From positions 39,712-103,711 of the forward strand of contig JAPPBY010000007.1 of NCBI GenBank assembly GCA_026702615.1: a stretch of DNA of 64,000 nucleotides, given 5' to 3'. A program made the translations under genes and the position numbers. Below, one piece after another: positions 52,077 to 61,017 of this stretch. The stretch is from Chloroflexota bacterium (GTDB lineage Bacteria; Chloroflexota; Dehalococcoidia; Tepidiformales; Tepidiformaceae). A model generated the notes under the pieces. That model had not been told where the DNA came from, ran no database searches, and was given only the letters and a program-made list of their open reading frames with translations. The first letter of the stretch is position 1. Each line of letters starts with the position of its first letter.

Positions 52077-52838
52077 ATGACGAAACGGCTCGAGGTGGCG
52101 TTGCTGCCGTCGGAGGCGGAGGCCATAGAGGCCGACGCCTTCCTCGTGATCGACGTACTGCGCGCGACGACGACGATCGCGACGCTGTTCGAGGGCGGGC
52201 TTGCGGACCTGGTGGTCGTCGATGACATCGAGGCGGCGCGGGAGCGAGCGCAGTCGGAGGGGCGAGTCCTGTTCGGGGAGGTGGGCGGTCTTCCGCCGGA
52301 AGGGTTCGACTACGGGAACTCGCCAGCGGAGGCCGTAACGCTCGACGTTCGAGACAAGGGGGCGGTGCTCTTCACGACGAACGGGACCCGCGCGATCTGC
52401 GGGTCGGCGGGCCGGGGGGCGGTGGCGACGGGGGCGTTCTCGAACGCCGGGGCGGCGGCGCGCTGGGCTGCAGGGTTCGACCGGGTAGCGCTGGTGTGCG
52501 CGGGCAACTCGGGCGGGAAGCGCTTCGCGCTGGAGGATTTCGCGGCGGCGGCGAGGCTGGTGCAGCTCATCTCGAGGGAGAGCCCGGGGCTGGAACTGGG
52601 AGATGCAGCGGGAGTAGCCGCGGGCCTTACCGGCTACGAGGACTGGATCGCGCCGGGGCTGCCCCAACAGACCGACCGGAGCGCGCGCCTGATCGCGGGG
52701 GCCCACCATGCCCAGGGTCTGAAGGCTCTCGGGCTGGGCGCGGACATCGCCTTCGCGGCGCGCGAGGACACCTCGGCGGAGGTCCCGCAGGTGGCGGAGC
52801 ACGGGGAGGGGTGGGCGCTGCTGCGGAACGAGCGCTAG
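52077..52838 (+). CDS. 2-phosphosulfolactate phosphatase family protein (ComB-like)
   Basis: FLVIDVLRATTTIATLFEGG; LFGEVGGLPPEGFDYGNSPAE; LFTTNGTRAI. Confidence 0.9.
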   Translation: MTKRLEVALLPSEAEAIEADAFLVIDVLRATTTIATLFEGGLADLVVVDDIEAARERAQSEGRVLFGEVGGLPPEGFDYGNSPAEAVTLDVRDKGAVLFTTNGTRAICGSAGRGAVATGAFSNAGAAARWAAGFDRVALVCAGNSGGKRFALEDFAAAARLVQLISRESPGLELGDAAGVAAGLTGYEDWIAPGLPQQTDRSARLIAGAHHAQGLKALGLGADIAFAAREDTSAEVPQVAEHGEGWALLRNER

Positions 52839-54196
52839 TCGCGGCTCTCCCAGCGGCGGCGGAGGTCGGAGAGGGTCGATTCGTCCGGGGGGCGGCCGGA
52901 GTAGCGGGCATATTCGAAGGCGGCGGTGATCTCGTCCGTGACGTCCTGGTGGAAGGTCGAAACGAGGACTGGCGCAAACTCGTGGGGAGTCTGGCCCTCG
53001 CGCCGGGCCCTCCCCTCCCTGCGGGCGGACTCAAGGACTTCGAGGTAGAGGCGCGTGACGCCTTCTCCCGCGGCCTCCCGACGGCGATCGCGGCGAAGGA
53101 GGTTGCGGGCGGCGCCGCGCAGGTCTTCGCCCAGACTGCCGACAGCCTCCGATTCCGAGGCGTCGAGGCCACGGTCGCCGGCACGCCGGCGGAGGACGGC
53201 GAGGATGAAGATCAACGCAGCCACAGCGGCAACGCCGAGGAAGATCGTGCCCCCCGCGAGGGTGTAGCGGGCGGCGCGAGCGGCGAGCGAGTCCCCATCA
53301 ACCACCTGGCCCCCTTCTCCTTCTGTCTCCGGGGGCACCGGCACTTCAATCTGTGGCGGCTCGGAATTGCCGTCGGCCCCCAGGAGCCAGAGGACGAACT
53401 CGAAGAAGTTCGAGAGCACCCAGGCGATCGGGATGAAGAACGCGTAGGTCAGGAACCAGGCAATGGCCCTGCCTACGACGGATGCGGGCGTCGAGAGAAC
53501 ATCAATGAGGGGTTCGAGGAGGACGCCGACAAGGAGCACGCCAAGGACGGCGAAGGCGGCCGTTCCGACGAGCAGGGCCGTGGTCACGCTCCCGGAGCGG
53601 AGGCTTCCCATGCTGGAACCGCTCTGGGAGAGCTGGGAGCAGGCGAGGGCCGCGAGCGCTACCCCGTAGAAGACGACACCGCCACGGGTGACGTACTCGG
53701 CCTGCTCACTCCCGGCCGATATCAGCAGGGCGACGGTTACGAGGGCGAAAGGGACGGCGAGGGAGCGGGGGGCGTTCTCGATCCAGACGCCGCTGCGAGA
53801 GCGCCAGGCCGCCCATGCCCACAAAAGGACGAGGAGGAAGCTGCTCGTCATGACGGCGGGAATCCACTCCTTGATGGTGCCGGTGCGGATGACGAAGTCG
53901 GAGAGCCAGGCGAAGTCCCAGAGGGCCAGGTCGCCCGCGTACTGGAGGCGGAGGGCGCCGTACAGGAGAAGGAGGCCGACCACGCCAACCGCCAATGCCC
54001 GCTTGCCGGCCCCGATGCCGAACCAGTCGAGCACGGCAGGGGCGAAGAAGGAGACAAAGGCGATGACGACGAAGCCGGGCGCGCTCACGAGCTCGTTCCC
54101 GGGCTCGGGGAATATGCGCATGACGACCTCGCCGATCGTGTAGAAGGCGAGCGCTTCGGCGCTGAGCAGCAAGACGAGGGCGGCGCGACGGATCAC
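52835..54196 (-). CDS. Multi-TM protein with DUF4129-like C-terminus
   Basis: Multiple TM segments; C-terminal VTRLYLEVLESARREGRARREGQTPHEFA. Confidence 0.8.
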   Translation of the reverse strand: MIRRAALVLLLSAEALAFYTIGEVVMRIFPEPGNELVSAPGFVVIAFVSFFAPAVLDWFGIGAGKRALAVGVVGLLLLYGALRLQYAGDLALWDFAWLSDFVIRTGTIKEWIPAVMTSSFLLVLLWAWAAWRSRSGVWIENAPRSLAVPFALVTVALLISAGSEQAEYVTRGGVVFYGVALAALACSQLSQSGSSMGSLRSGSVTTALLVGTAAFAVLGVLLVGVLLEPLIDVLSTPASVVGRAIAWFLTYAFFIPIAWVLSNFFEFVLWLLGADGNSEPPQIEVPVPPETEGEGGQVVDGDSLAARAARYTLAGGTIFLGVAAVAALIFILAVLRRRAGDRGLDASESEAVGSLGEDLRGAARNLLRRDRRREAAGEGVTRLYLEVLESARREGRARREGQTPHEFAPVLVSTFHQDVTDEITAAFEYARYSGRPPDESTLSDLRRRWESRD

Positions 54197-55404
54197 ACGA
54201 GTACCTCGCTTGCCTCGAAGCGGCGTCCCGTAACGCGGACGGGGAGGCCGGTGAGCTTGTCGAGATCGACACGGTCGGAGGTGACGACAACGGCGACGCG
54301 GTAGCCCTCGTCCTGCAGCCGCCGCATGGCCTCCGCGAGCTCGTCGGGAATGAAGGCGGCGGCGAGGATGAGCGTGGAGCCCAGCGGGAGGCGGCTGGCC
54401 TCGCGGCGGAGGCGACCGGCGAGGTCGCCCATTGTGAGGGGCTGCACGACGGCCAGGGTCTCGAGGATGCGGGGCAGCTGGGTGCGGGCGCGGGAGGGCG
54501 GGAGGCGGATGGGGCGGTCGGAGTTCGGGAGCGAGCCGTTCGCGAGGAGGCCGACGGCATAGCGGCGGCCCGTGGCCCAGACGGCGAGCGAGGCGGCCAT
54601 GGAGACGGTGCGCTCCAGGTCATCCTTCAGGTAGCCCTCCCAGGAATGCTCGAGGGTGTCGATATTGAGGAGGACGTAGAGGTGCTGGACGGCGGAGGGC
54701 TCGTAGACCCGCGACTGGAGCTCTCCATGACGGGCGGTGGCCTTCCAGTCGATGCGCCGAAGGGGATCGCCGGGCTCGTAGTCGCGCAGTCCGGCGATGC
54801 GGAGGGGATCCTCGAAGATGCGGTTGCGGCCCTTGGAGTCGCCGAGGGGGCGGTCGGCGGGGAAGCCGAGGTCGTCGAGGGCGAAGACGCGCGGATAGGC
54901 GATGAAGGACGTGATCTCGGGCGCCTCGCGGTGGCGGGGGAAGATGCCGAGGATGTCCGCCGAGTGGAGCTGGCTGGGGCCGATCTGGAACTGGCCCCGC
55001 TCGCGCGCGCCCACCTGCATGCGCCAGCGCCTGCGCTCGTACCAGCCGAGGGCTCCGCGCCGGGTCAGCCAGTTGAGGCCCGGCGCGGAGGCTGCGGGGA
55101 GCTCCTCGCCCTCGACTTCGAGCTCCTCGGAGATAGCGACGCGCAGGTCGAACCAGGGGAGGGGGAGGGGCTTCCGGTTCTCGATCTCGAAGCGCAGCTC
55201 GACCTGCTCGCCCTGGAAGGCGCGGGCCTCACCGAGGCTGCTGCGGACGCGTACGCGCCGGAAGATGTAGCGCGCCCAGAGGCGGCTGATTGCGCCCACG
55301 ATGAGGACGACGACGCCGATGCCGGTGACCATCGGCTGGCCCGTGCCGGCCCCAACGCCGATCAGGACCGGTCCCGCAAGCAGCCAGAGGTCGCGGAAGA
55401 CCAT
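54193..55404 (-). CDS. DUF58 domain protein
   Basis: GLRDYEPGDPLRRIDWKATARHGELQSRVYEPS signature. Confidence 0.93.
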   Translation of the reverse strand: MVFRDLWLLAGPVLIGVGAGTGQPMVTGIGVVVLIVGAISRLWARYIFRRVRVRSSLGEARAFQGEQVELRFEIENRKPLPLPWFDLRVAISEELEVEGEELPAASAPGLNWLTRRGALGWYERRRWRMQVGARERGQFQIGPSQLHSADILGIFPRHREAPEITSFIAYPRVFALDDLGFPADRPLGDSKGRNRIFEDPLRIAGLRDYEPGDPLRRIDWKATARHGELQSRVYEPSAVQHLYVLLNIDTLEHSWEGYLKDDLERTVSMAASLAVWATGRRYAVGLLANGSLPNSDRPIRLPPSRARTQLPRILETLAVVQPLTMGDLAGRLRREASRLPLGSTLILAAAFIPDELAEAMRRLQDEGYRVAVVVTSDRVDLDKLTGLPVRVTGRRFEASEVLV

Positions 55405-55436
55405 GGGCTAGCGCCGGCGTGCCAGTGGCGGCGACA

Positions 55437-56531
55437 TCAGCTTCGCCGCCAGGGCGACTCGTCGCCGGACGACGAAGCGGTTGGGGTTGGCCGTGACGAG
55501 GCGGCGGGGGCGGGACGGGCAGACGCCGCTCTTGCGGCGGCGCCCGAGGCGGGCTCGTCCTCGATGGGGACGGGGACCCGCTCGAGTACATCGGCAATGA
55601 GGTCCTCGACCTCGCGGCCGCGGAGGCGGGTCTGGGTGGAGAGGATGAGCCGGTGGGGGAGGACGTGCGGGGCCATCGACTTCACGTCGTCGGGGAGGAC
55701 ATAGTCGCGCCCGTTGATGGCGGCGTAGGCGCGGGCAGAGCGGAAGAGGGCGAGGCTGGCGCGAGGGCTGGCGCCCAGCTCGAAGGCGGCCTCGTTGCGG
55801 GTCTCGCGCACGATGCGGACGGCGTAGCGGCGGATGGCCGGGTCGACGTGCAGCCGCTGGAGCGCATCCGCCATCTGCAAGAGCCGCTCCGCGGTCACGA
55901 CGGGCTGGAGGGCGTCGAGCGGATTCGTGTGCTCCTGGCGGGCGAGGATCTCGTCCTCGTCGTCCTCGCCGGGGTAGCCGAGCTTGAGGCGGAGGAGGAA
56001 GCGGTCGAGCTGGGCCTCGGGGAGGGGGAACGTGCCTTCGAGCTCGACCGGATTCTGGGTGGCGATGACGAGGAAGGGTCGGGGCAGGAAGGTAGTCTCG
56101 CCCTCGACGGTGAGCTGGCGCTCCTCCATCGCCTCGAGGAGAGCGGCCTGAGTGCGGGGAGTGGCGCGGTTGATCTCGTCGGCGAGGACGACCTGGGCGA
56201 TGAGCGGCCCCTCGCGGAAGGCGAAGTCCTGGGTCTTCTGGTCGAAGTAGTGGATGCCCGTGATGTCGGAGGGCATAAGGTCGGGGGTGAACTGGATGCG
56301 CTTGAAGGAGCAGCCGAGGGAGCGCGCGATAGCCTTCGCAAGGGTGGTCTTGCCGGTGCCGGGGACGTCCTCGAGGAGAATGTGACCCTCGCACAGGAGG
56401 GCCACCAGAGCCAGCTGGACGACCTCGCTCTTGCCCACGATGACGCGCTCGACGCTCGTGCCGAGGTCGGAAGCAACCCCGTAGACGGTGTTGACGTCCT
56501 CCGTGGAGAGACGGGTGGTGGCATCGGTCAT
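55437..56531 (-). CDS. MoxR-type AAA ATPase
   Basis: GHILLEDVPGTGKTTLAKAIARSLGCSFKRIQFTPDLMPSDITG. Confidence 0.96.
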   Translation of the reverse strand: MTDATTRLSTEDVNTVYGVASDLGTSVERVIVGKSEVVQLALVALLCEGHILLEDVPGTGKTTLAKAIARSLGCSFKRIQFTPDLMPSDITGIHYFDQKTQDFAFREGPLIAQVVLADEINRATPRTQAALLEAMEERQLTVEGETTFLPRPFLVIATQNPVELEGTFPLPEAQLDRFLLRLKLGYPGEDDEDEILARQEHTNPLDALQPVVTAERLLQMADALQRLHVDPAIRRYAVRIVRETRNEAAFELGASPRASLALFRSARAYAAINGRDYVLPDDVKSMAPHVLPHRLILSTQTRLRGREVEDLIADVLERVPVPIEDEPASGAAARAASARPAPAASSRPTPTASSSGDESPWRRS

Positions 56532-56602
56532 GGGGGCCCCCTGGAAGGGGGAATCGTAGGGCGTGGGCCGGACCAGCGCGAATCCCGTGGCAAACTGACG
56601 AC

Positions 56603-57580
56603 ATGGCCGACGTACGCTCGATTGCGCTGGGCGACAACACCGTGTACCTGATCAAACGAGCGGGCGGGCGGCTGCTGGTCGACACGGGCCCCGACTACGC
56701 GGGCGCCTGGGAGGCGCTGCAGGAAGGGCTCAGGGGCGAGCAGCCGGACGTTGTCGTTGCAACGCACGGGCATCACGACCACGCGGGGCTGGGGCGCCGG
56801 TGGCAGGCCGTGGGGACGCCCGTGCGGGTCGGAAGGGACGATGCCGCGCTGACCGCGCGGCCGCTGCTGCAGTCGCCCTCGGAAACGGCGGCGATGCTGG
56901 GGTGGGCGGAGAGCACGGGTGCACCACCCGAGACACTCGCGCATGTCCGGGAACGCATCGAGTCGCGACGAGCGTCGGCACAGCGGGCAGCGGAGTCGTC
57001 GGAGTACCCGGAGGACGGCGTTCGCTGGCCCACGGGCCTGCGCTACCCGACGTTCGAGGCCGACAAGCTGGTCGAGGGCGACACGGAGGTGGCGGGCATC
57101 GAAGTCCTGGCGGCGCCGGGACACACGCCGGGCAACGTCGTGCTGGCGGTGCGGGAGGAGGGGTGGCTCTTCTCCGGGGACCAGCTCCTGCCGGACGTCG
57201 ATCCGCTGCCCGCCATCCAGTTCGTGCCGGAGGGTGAAGGGCTGCGGCGCTTCCCAACGCTGGCGCACTTCGCAGCTTCTCTTGAACGGCTGGCGGAATG
57301 CGGCTTCACGCGCTGCTTCCCCGGCCACGGCGAGCCGTTCGACGGGGCGGGCGAGGCGTTGGCGGGGGCGCTGGCGCGGATCGAGCGTCGCTGCGCACGG
57401 GTGCGGGAGTCGCTCAATGACGGCGGTCCGGCAACGGTGTACGAGTTGTGCACCCGGCTCTACCCGCGCGGCACGGAACGGCACTTCTGGCAGACGGCAT
57501 CGAGCGTCCAGGGACATCTCGACCTGCTGGGGTCGCGGGGCGAGGCTCGGGAGGCGGACGGGCGGTGGGAGGCCTGCTAG
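56603..57580 (+). CDS. Metallo-beta-lactamase fold hydrolase
   Basis: VVATHGHHDHAGLG; PGHTPGNVVLAV; CFPGHGEPF. Confidence 0.93.
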   Translation: MADVRSIALGDNTVYLIKRAGGRLLVDTGPDYAGAWEALQEGLRGEQPDVVVATHGHHDHAGLGRRWQAVGTPVRVGRDDAALTARPLLQSPSETAAMLGWAESTGAPPETLAHVRERIESRRASAQRAAESSEYPEDGVRWPTGLRYPTFEADKLVEGDTEVAGIEVLAAPGHTPGNVVLAVREEGWLFSGDQLLPDVDPLPAIQFVPEGEGLRRFPTLAHFAASLERLAECGFTRCFPGHGEPFDGAGEALAGALARIERRCARVRESLNDGGPATVYELCTRLYPRGTERHFWQTASSVQGHLDLLGSRGEAREADGRWEAC

Positions 57581-57633
57581 GCGGGCGCAGGGACACGCGA
57601 AGTTGCGGGGAGCGCCTATCATCAACTCCAGGC

Positions 57634-57719
57634 GCTGGGGTGGCGGAATTTGGCAGACGCAGCGGACTTAAAATCCGTGGCCGAAAGGCGTGAGGGTTCG
57701 AATCCCTCCCCCGGTACCA
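57634..57719 (+). tRNA. tRNA-Leu (anticodon TAA), CCA encoded
   Basis: Anticodon loop CTTAAAA, long variable arm, T-arm GAGGG-TTCGAAT-CCCTC, 3' CCCCGGTACCA. Confidence 0.95.
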
Positions 57720-59296
57720 ACCGAGACCGTGTTGCGAACGTCCTCTGGCAGGCTGATCTCCGCTGCATCCCCTCCGGCAATGGGGCTGTCCGCCGGGGTC
57801 GGGATGGTGTAGCGGATCGTCGCCGTCCCGGGCTTGACCGCGATCTCCTTCACAAAAGACCGGATGAACGCCCGCGACCCGGTGATGTCGCTCGTTCGCA
57901 GGAAATCGCTCATCTCCCGAACGTAGGAGGCGATCACGTCCACGCTGTCGAGCAGCGCCCGGCGACTGGCGAGCGCATCCCGCGCCTCGCCAGCCGTCCG
58001 CTCAAGCCGCTCCTGGCGCTCCTGGTGCTGACGGATGCGCGGCAGGATGTCGTTGACCTCCATGTCTGAGGTCTCCACCGCGAACCAGAGCCGATCCATG
58101 CGCCGGCGGACCTCGGCCAACTCCTCCTCGATCGCCTCCAGCTTCTGGCGCTCCTGGTGCGCCACGCCGTCCATCTCCTCGTCGACGAGGCGTACCAGGT
58201 CGCGGATGTTGGACTCGGTGAGGATGTGCTCGCGAATCTGCTCGATGATGAGCCGCTCGAAGCGCCCCGAGTTGAGGCGCGGGGTATCACACGCTCCCCG
58301 TCCGCGCTTGAGGAGCGACTGGCAGACGTAGTAGGTGTACCTGCCGCCCTTGGCCTCCTGGGCGCTGAGGGACGTGTGGCAGGACCGGCACTTCGCGAGC
58401 CCGCTGAGGAGGTAGGGACTGGCGGTACGGCGTGGGTGCGCCTGCGACGGCGCCTTCGAGCTCAGAACCTGCGCCACGCGCTCGAACTCCTCCCGCGTGA
58501 CGATGGCGGGGAAGGCGTCCTCGACGCGCACGGGCGGAGCGCCGTCCCTAGCGTTCGTCCCCCACACGACCGTGCCCGTGTAGGCCTCGTTTGAGAGGAG
58601 GCGGTGGATCGACGTCTTGAGCCAGCGCTTGCCGTGGGGGGTGGCGATGCCCTCGTCGTTGAGGGCGCGGGTGATGTCGAGGAGGCTGACCCCGGAGGCC
58701 GCCATCCTGAACATCCGCCTCACGACGGCGTCGGCCGGCGGATCGAGAACCAGCCGGGGGCGCTTCTTGGCGCCGTCCTGGACGTACTCCTTGCGGTAGC
58801 CGTAGGGGGCGTAGGTGGGAACCCAGAAACCGCGCGAGGCGGATTCGCGCATCCCGCGCGTGACCTCTTCCGCCAAGTTGGCGCTGTAGAACTCGTCGAC
58901 GCTCTCGATGATCGCCTCCATGAGCTTGCCGGTGGGAGAGTCGTCGGCGTGCTCGGTGATGGAGGTGACGCGGATGCCGCGGCGGCGCAGCATCGACTTG
59001 AAGGCGACGGCGTGCTCGCGCTTGCGGGTGAAGCGCGAGAACTTCCAGACGAGGATCTCGGCGAAGGGCGCGTCGTCGTCGCGCGCCGCGTCGAGCATCT
59101 TGCGGAACTCGGGGCGGTTGGCGATGCGCCCGCTCTCGGCCTCGTCGACGTACTCTCGGACGACGACGTAGTTGTGCTTCGCGGCGTAGTCGCGCAGCGC
59201 GCGCAGCTGCGCCGAGACGGAGAGGTCGACGTCCTGGCGGTCGCTGGAGACGCGGGCGTAGAGGGCGGCGGGCGTGGGTTCTGGTCGGTCGTTCAT
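57668..59296 (-). CDS. Large serine recombinase/integrase
   Basis: ALYARVSSDRQDVDLSVSAQLRALRDYA; VWKFSRFTR; recombinase domain GTNARDG..PYLLSGLAKCRSCHTSLS zinc ribbon; frame ends in tRNA-Leu antisense. Confidence 0.95.
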   Translation of the reverse strand: MNDRPEPTPAALYARVSSDRQDVDLSVSAQLRALRDYAAKHNYVVVREYVDEAESGRIANRPEFRKMLDAARDDDAPFAEILVWKFSRFTRKREHAVAFKSMLRRRGIRVTSITEHADDSPTGKLMEAIIESVDEFYSANLAEEVTRGMRESASRGFWVPTYAPYGYRKEYVQDGAKKRPRLVLDPPADAVVRRMFRMAASGVSLLDITRALNDEGIATPHGKRWLKTSIHRLLSNEAYTGTVVWGTNARDGAPPVRVEDAFPAIVTREEFERVAQVLSSKAPSQAHPRRTASPYLLSGLAKCRSCHTSLSAQEAKGGRYTYYVCQSLLKRGRGACDTPRLNSGRFERLIIEQIREHILTESNIRDLVRLVDEEMDGVAHQERQKLEAIEEELAEVRRRMDRLWFAVETSDMEVNDILPRIRQHQERQERLERTAGEARDALASRRALLDSVDVIASYVREMSDFLRTSDITGSRAFIRSFVKEIAVKPGTATIRYTIPTPADSPIAGGDAAEISLPEDVRNTVSVGTGGGIRTLTPFGHGF

Positions 59297-59333
59297 CGGG
59301 TCTCTTTTCTCCTCATCTGCGTGCTCACTTTAG

Positions 59334-59343
59334 CGTGATCACG
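59334..59343 (+). promoter_or_regulatory. CGTGATCACG palindrome upstream of recombinase
   Basis: Perfect 10-bp palindrome in the recombinase/HTH divergent region. Confidence 0.3.
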
Positions 59344-59570
59344 GTGCGTTTGGTCACTCCTGTCGAAGAACAGTCACATCGCAGTCAAAGTTCAGCCAAC
59401 GATTCCGGGAAAACGCCTGAAATCGGCCCGAAAGCCGTTGCCGGGCGGCTCCCTCGCTGCTAGCCTCGCCGCGTCGAACATTAGTTCCAAAGAAAGTGTA
59501 GCCCCCGGCGCGGCTGCTGACCACCCCCAAGGCGGGGCTGGGCCCAGGGCAGGCGCAGTGAGACCGAACC

Positions 59571-59759
59571 GTGAGTACCGAGCGACGCCAGACCGACCAC
59601 CACGAGGAGTTGCGCATCGAGGGTCTGCGCGCCCTGGCGCGCGTCATTGTGCGCCACGCCCTGGCCAACCCCGATCGGGAACCCGATCCGCCGGAGGAGA
59701 GCGCGGGAGCGCCAGTCAGAAAAGCCGCCGAGCCCGGTGGCGAGGGAGGCGCGCCGTGA
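59571..59759 (+). CDS. Small hypothetical protein (first of coupled gene string)
   Basis: GTG start, GTGA overlap with next gene. Confidence 0.5.
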   Translation: MSTERRQTDHHEELRIEGLRALARVIVRHALANPDREPDPPEESAGAPVRKAAEPGGEGGAP

Positions 59760-59995
59760 GCGGCAGCCGTCGCCACAGGAACCCACTGCTGCGGGCGGAA
59801 GTCGTGTGGGCGTACCTCACCCGCCACAACCTCACCCAGAAGGCCTTCGCGCGCCTCGTCGGGATCGACCCCGGCTACCTCTCGCAGATGCTGAGCGGCA
59901 AGCGCCGCCCCTCCCCCTCGATGCGGGTGCGGCTCATGAAGGCGCTCGGCATCGAGCACGTCGAGGATCTCTTCGTGATGGAGGTCGCCGCGTGA
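59756..59995 (+). CDS. Cro/C1 (XRE)-type HTH protein
   Basis: NLTQKAFARLVGIDPGYLSQMLSGKRRPSPSMRVRLMKALGI. Confidence 0.8.
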   Translation: MSGSRRHRNPLLRAEVVWAYLTRHNLTQKAFARLVGIDPGYLSQMLSGKRRPSPSMRVRLMKALGIEHVEDLFVMEVAA

Positions 59996-60336
59996 TCCGC
60001 CGGCTGCCGCCCCCGGAGCTGCTGATCGAAGCGCCCTTCCTGCCGGACGACTTTCCCCGACGGCTGCTGCGCTTCAAGGAGACCCTCGACGTCTCCTGGG
60101 ACGTGCTGGCGACCTGCATCGGCGCCGACCCGCGACAGGTGTGGCGCTGGCGCGAGGGGACGAAGCCGAGCGGCGACTCGCTGTACGCGCTCTTCCTGCT
60201 GGCCGACCGCCAACCCGGAGGCGTGCGGCTGCTGCTGGGCGAGGACGGCGATCGCGGAAGACATCCTGTGATCTGGTTGCCGGCCGATCGGGCGGCGCCG
60301 GGTGAGCAAGCAGGCGAAGACACGCGATGGAGGTGA
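59992..60336 (+). CDS. Small HTH-like protein
   Basis: LPDDFPRRLLRFKETLDVSWDVLATCIGADPRQVWRWREGTKPSGDSLYALFLLAD. Confidence 0.7.
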   Translation: MIRRLPPPELLIEAPFLPDDFPRRLLRFKETLDVSWDVLATCIGADPRQVWRWREGTKPSGDSLYALFLLADRQPGGVRLLLGEDGDRGRHPVIWLPADRAAPGEQAGEDTRWR

Positions 60337-60680
60337 ACGAGATGGAAGAATTGCAGGTTCCCACGGTCATGGTCGAGGGCCGCAAGCGCGCGATCCTCAC
60401 GCAGGACAAGTTCCGCGCCCTGTACGTCGACGGCTTGCCGGAGGGGCTCGAACGCCTCGCGGTTGTGGCCGGCATGACATGGCCACAGCTCGCCGCCCGG
60501 CTGGGCGTCGGCGAGGGGCGCGTGCAGGAGTGGCGCGATGGCTGGCCGCCCGACAGCGACGAGGTCGGCGCGCTCATCGAGGTTGCGTCGCGCGTGTCGG
60601 GCGGGCTCGCGGCGCTCTACCCGCAACTCCACGCTGCCCTCGCGGCGGCGGACGGAGGCGAGCGGGCGCGGTGGGCGTGA
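60327..60680 (+). CDS. Small HTH-like protein
   Basis: GLERLAVVAGMTWPQLAARLGVGEGRVQEWRDGWPPDSDEVGALIEVAS. Confidence 0.65.
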   Translation: MEVNEMEELQVPTVMVEGRKRAILTQDKFRALYVDGLPEGLERLAVVAGMTWPQLAARLGVGEGRVQEWRDGWPPDSDEVGALIEVASRVSGGLAALYPQLHAALAAADGGERARWA

Positions 60681-60961
60681 AGCGGCAGGTGCAGCGCCCC
60701 CTCGGGTCGTGGTTCCCGGCCGACTTCGGCCAGCGGCTGGCGCGCTTCCGCGAGGCAGCGGGGCTGAGCTGGCGTTCGCTCGCGCGGCTGCTCGGGGTCA
60801 CGCCCTACCGGCTACGGCAATGGCGGCGCGGCGCCGTGCCGAACGGCGAGCACCTCTTCGTTCTGCTGACGCTCGCGGAGGCGATGGGGCTGCGCGACGG
60901 GATCCTCATGCAGCCCGAGCGCGACCTGCCCCGCAATGGCGCAGCCTATCGCCGCAGCTGA
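60677..60961 (+). CDS. Small HTH-like protein, paralogous to 59992-60336
   Basis: FPADFGQRLARFREAAGLSWRSLARLLGVTPYRLRQWRRGAVPNGEHLFVLLTLAEA. Confidence 0.7.
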   Translation: MKRQVQRPLGSWFPADFGQRLARFREAAGLSWRSLARLLGVTPYRLRQWRRGAVPNGEHLFVLLTLAEAMGLRDGILMQPERDLPRNGAAYRRS

Positions 60962-61017
60962 CGCGGGCACCCATCACCGCATCCAATCAGGACTCGTCCA
61001 CCGAAGGAGCGAACGCG

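Noticed and set aside
59354-59959. 201-aa minus-strand ORF opposite the HTH genes
   Set aside because: Antisense to a recognizable HTH gene, no domain signal.
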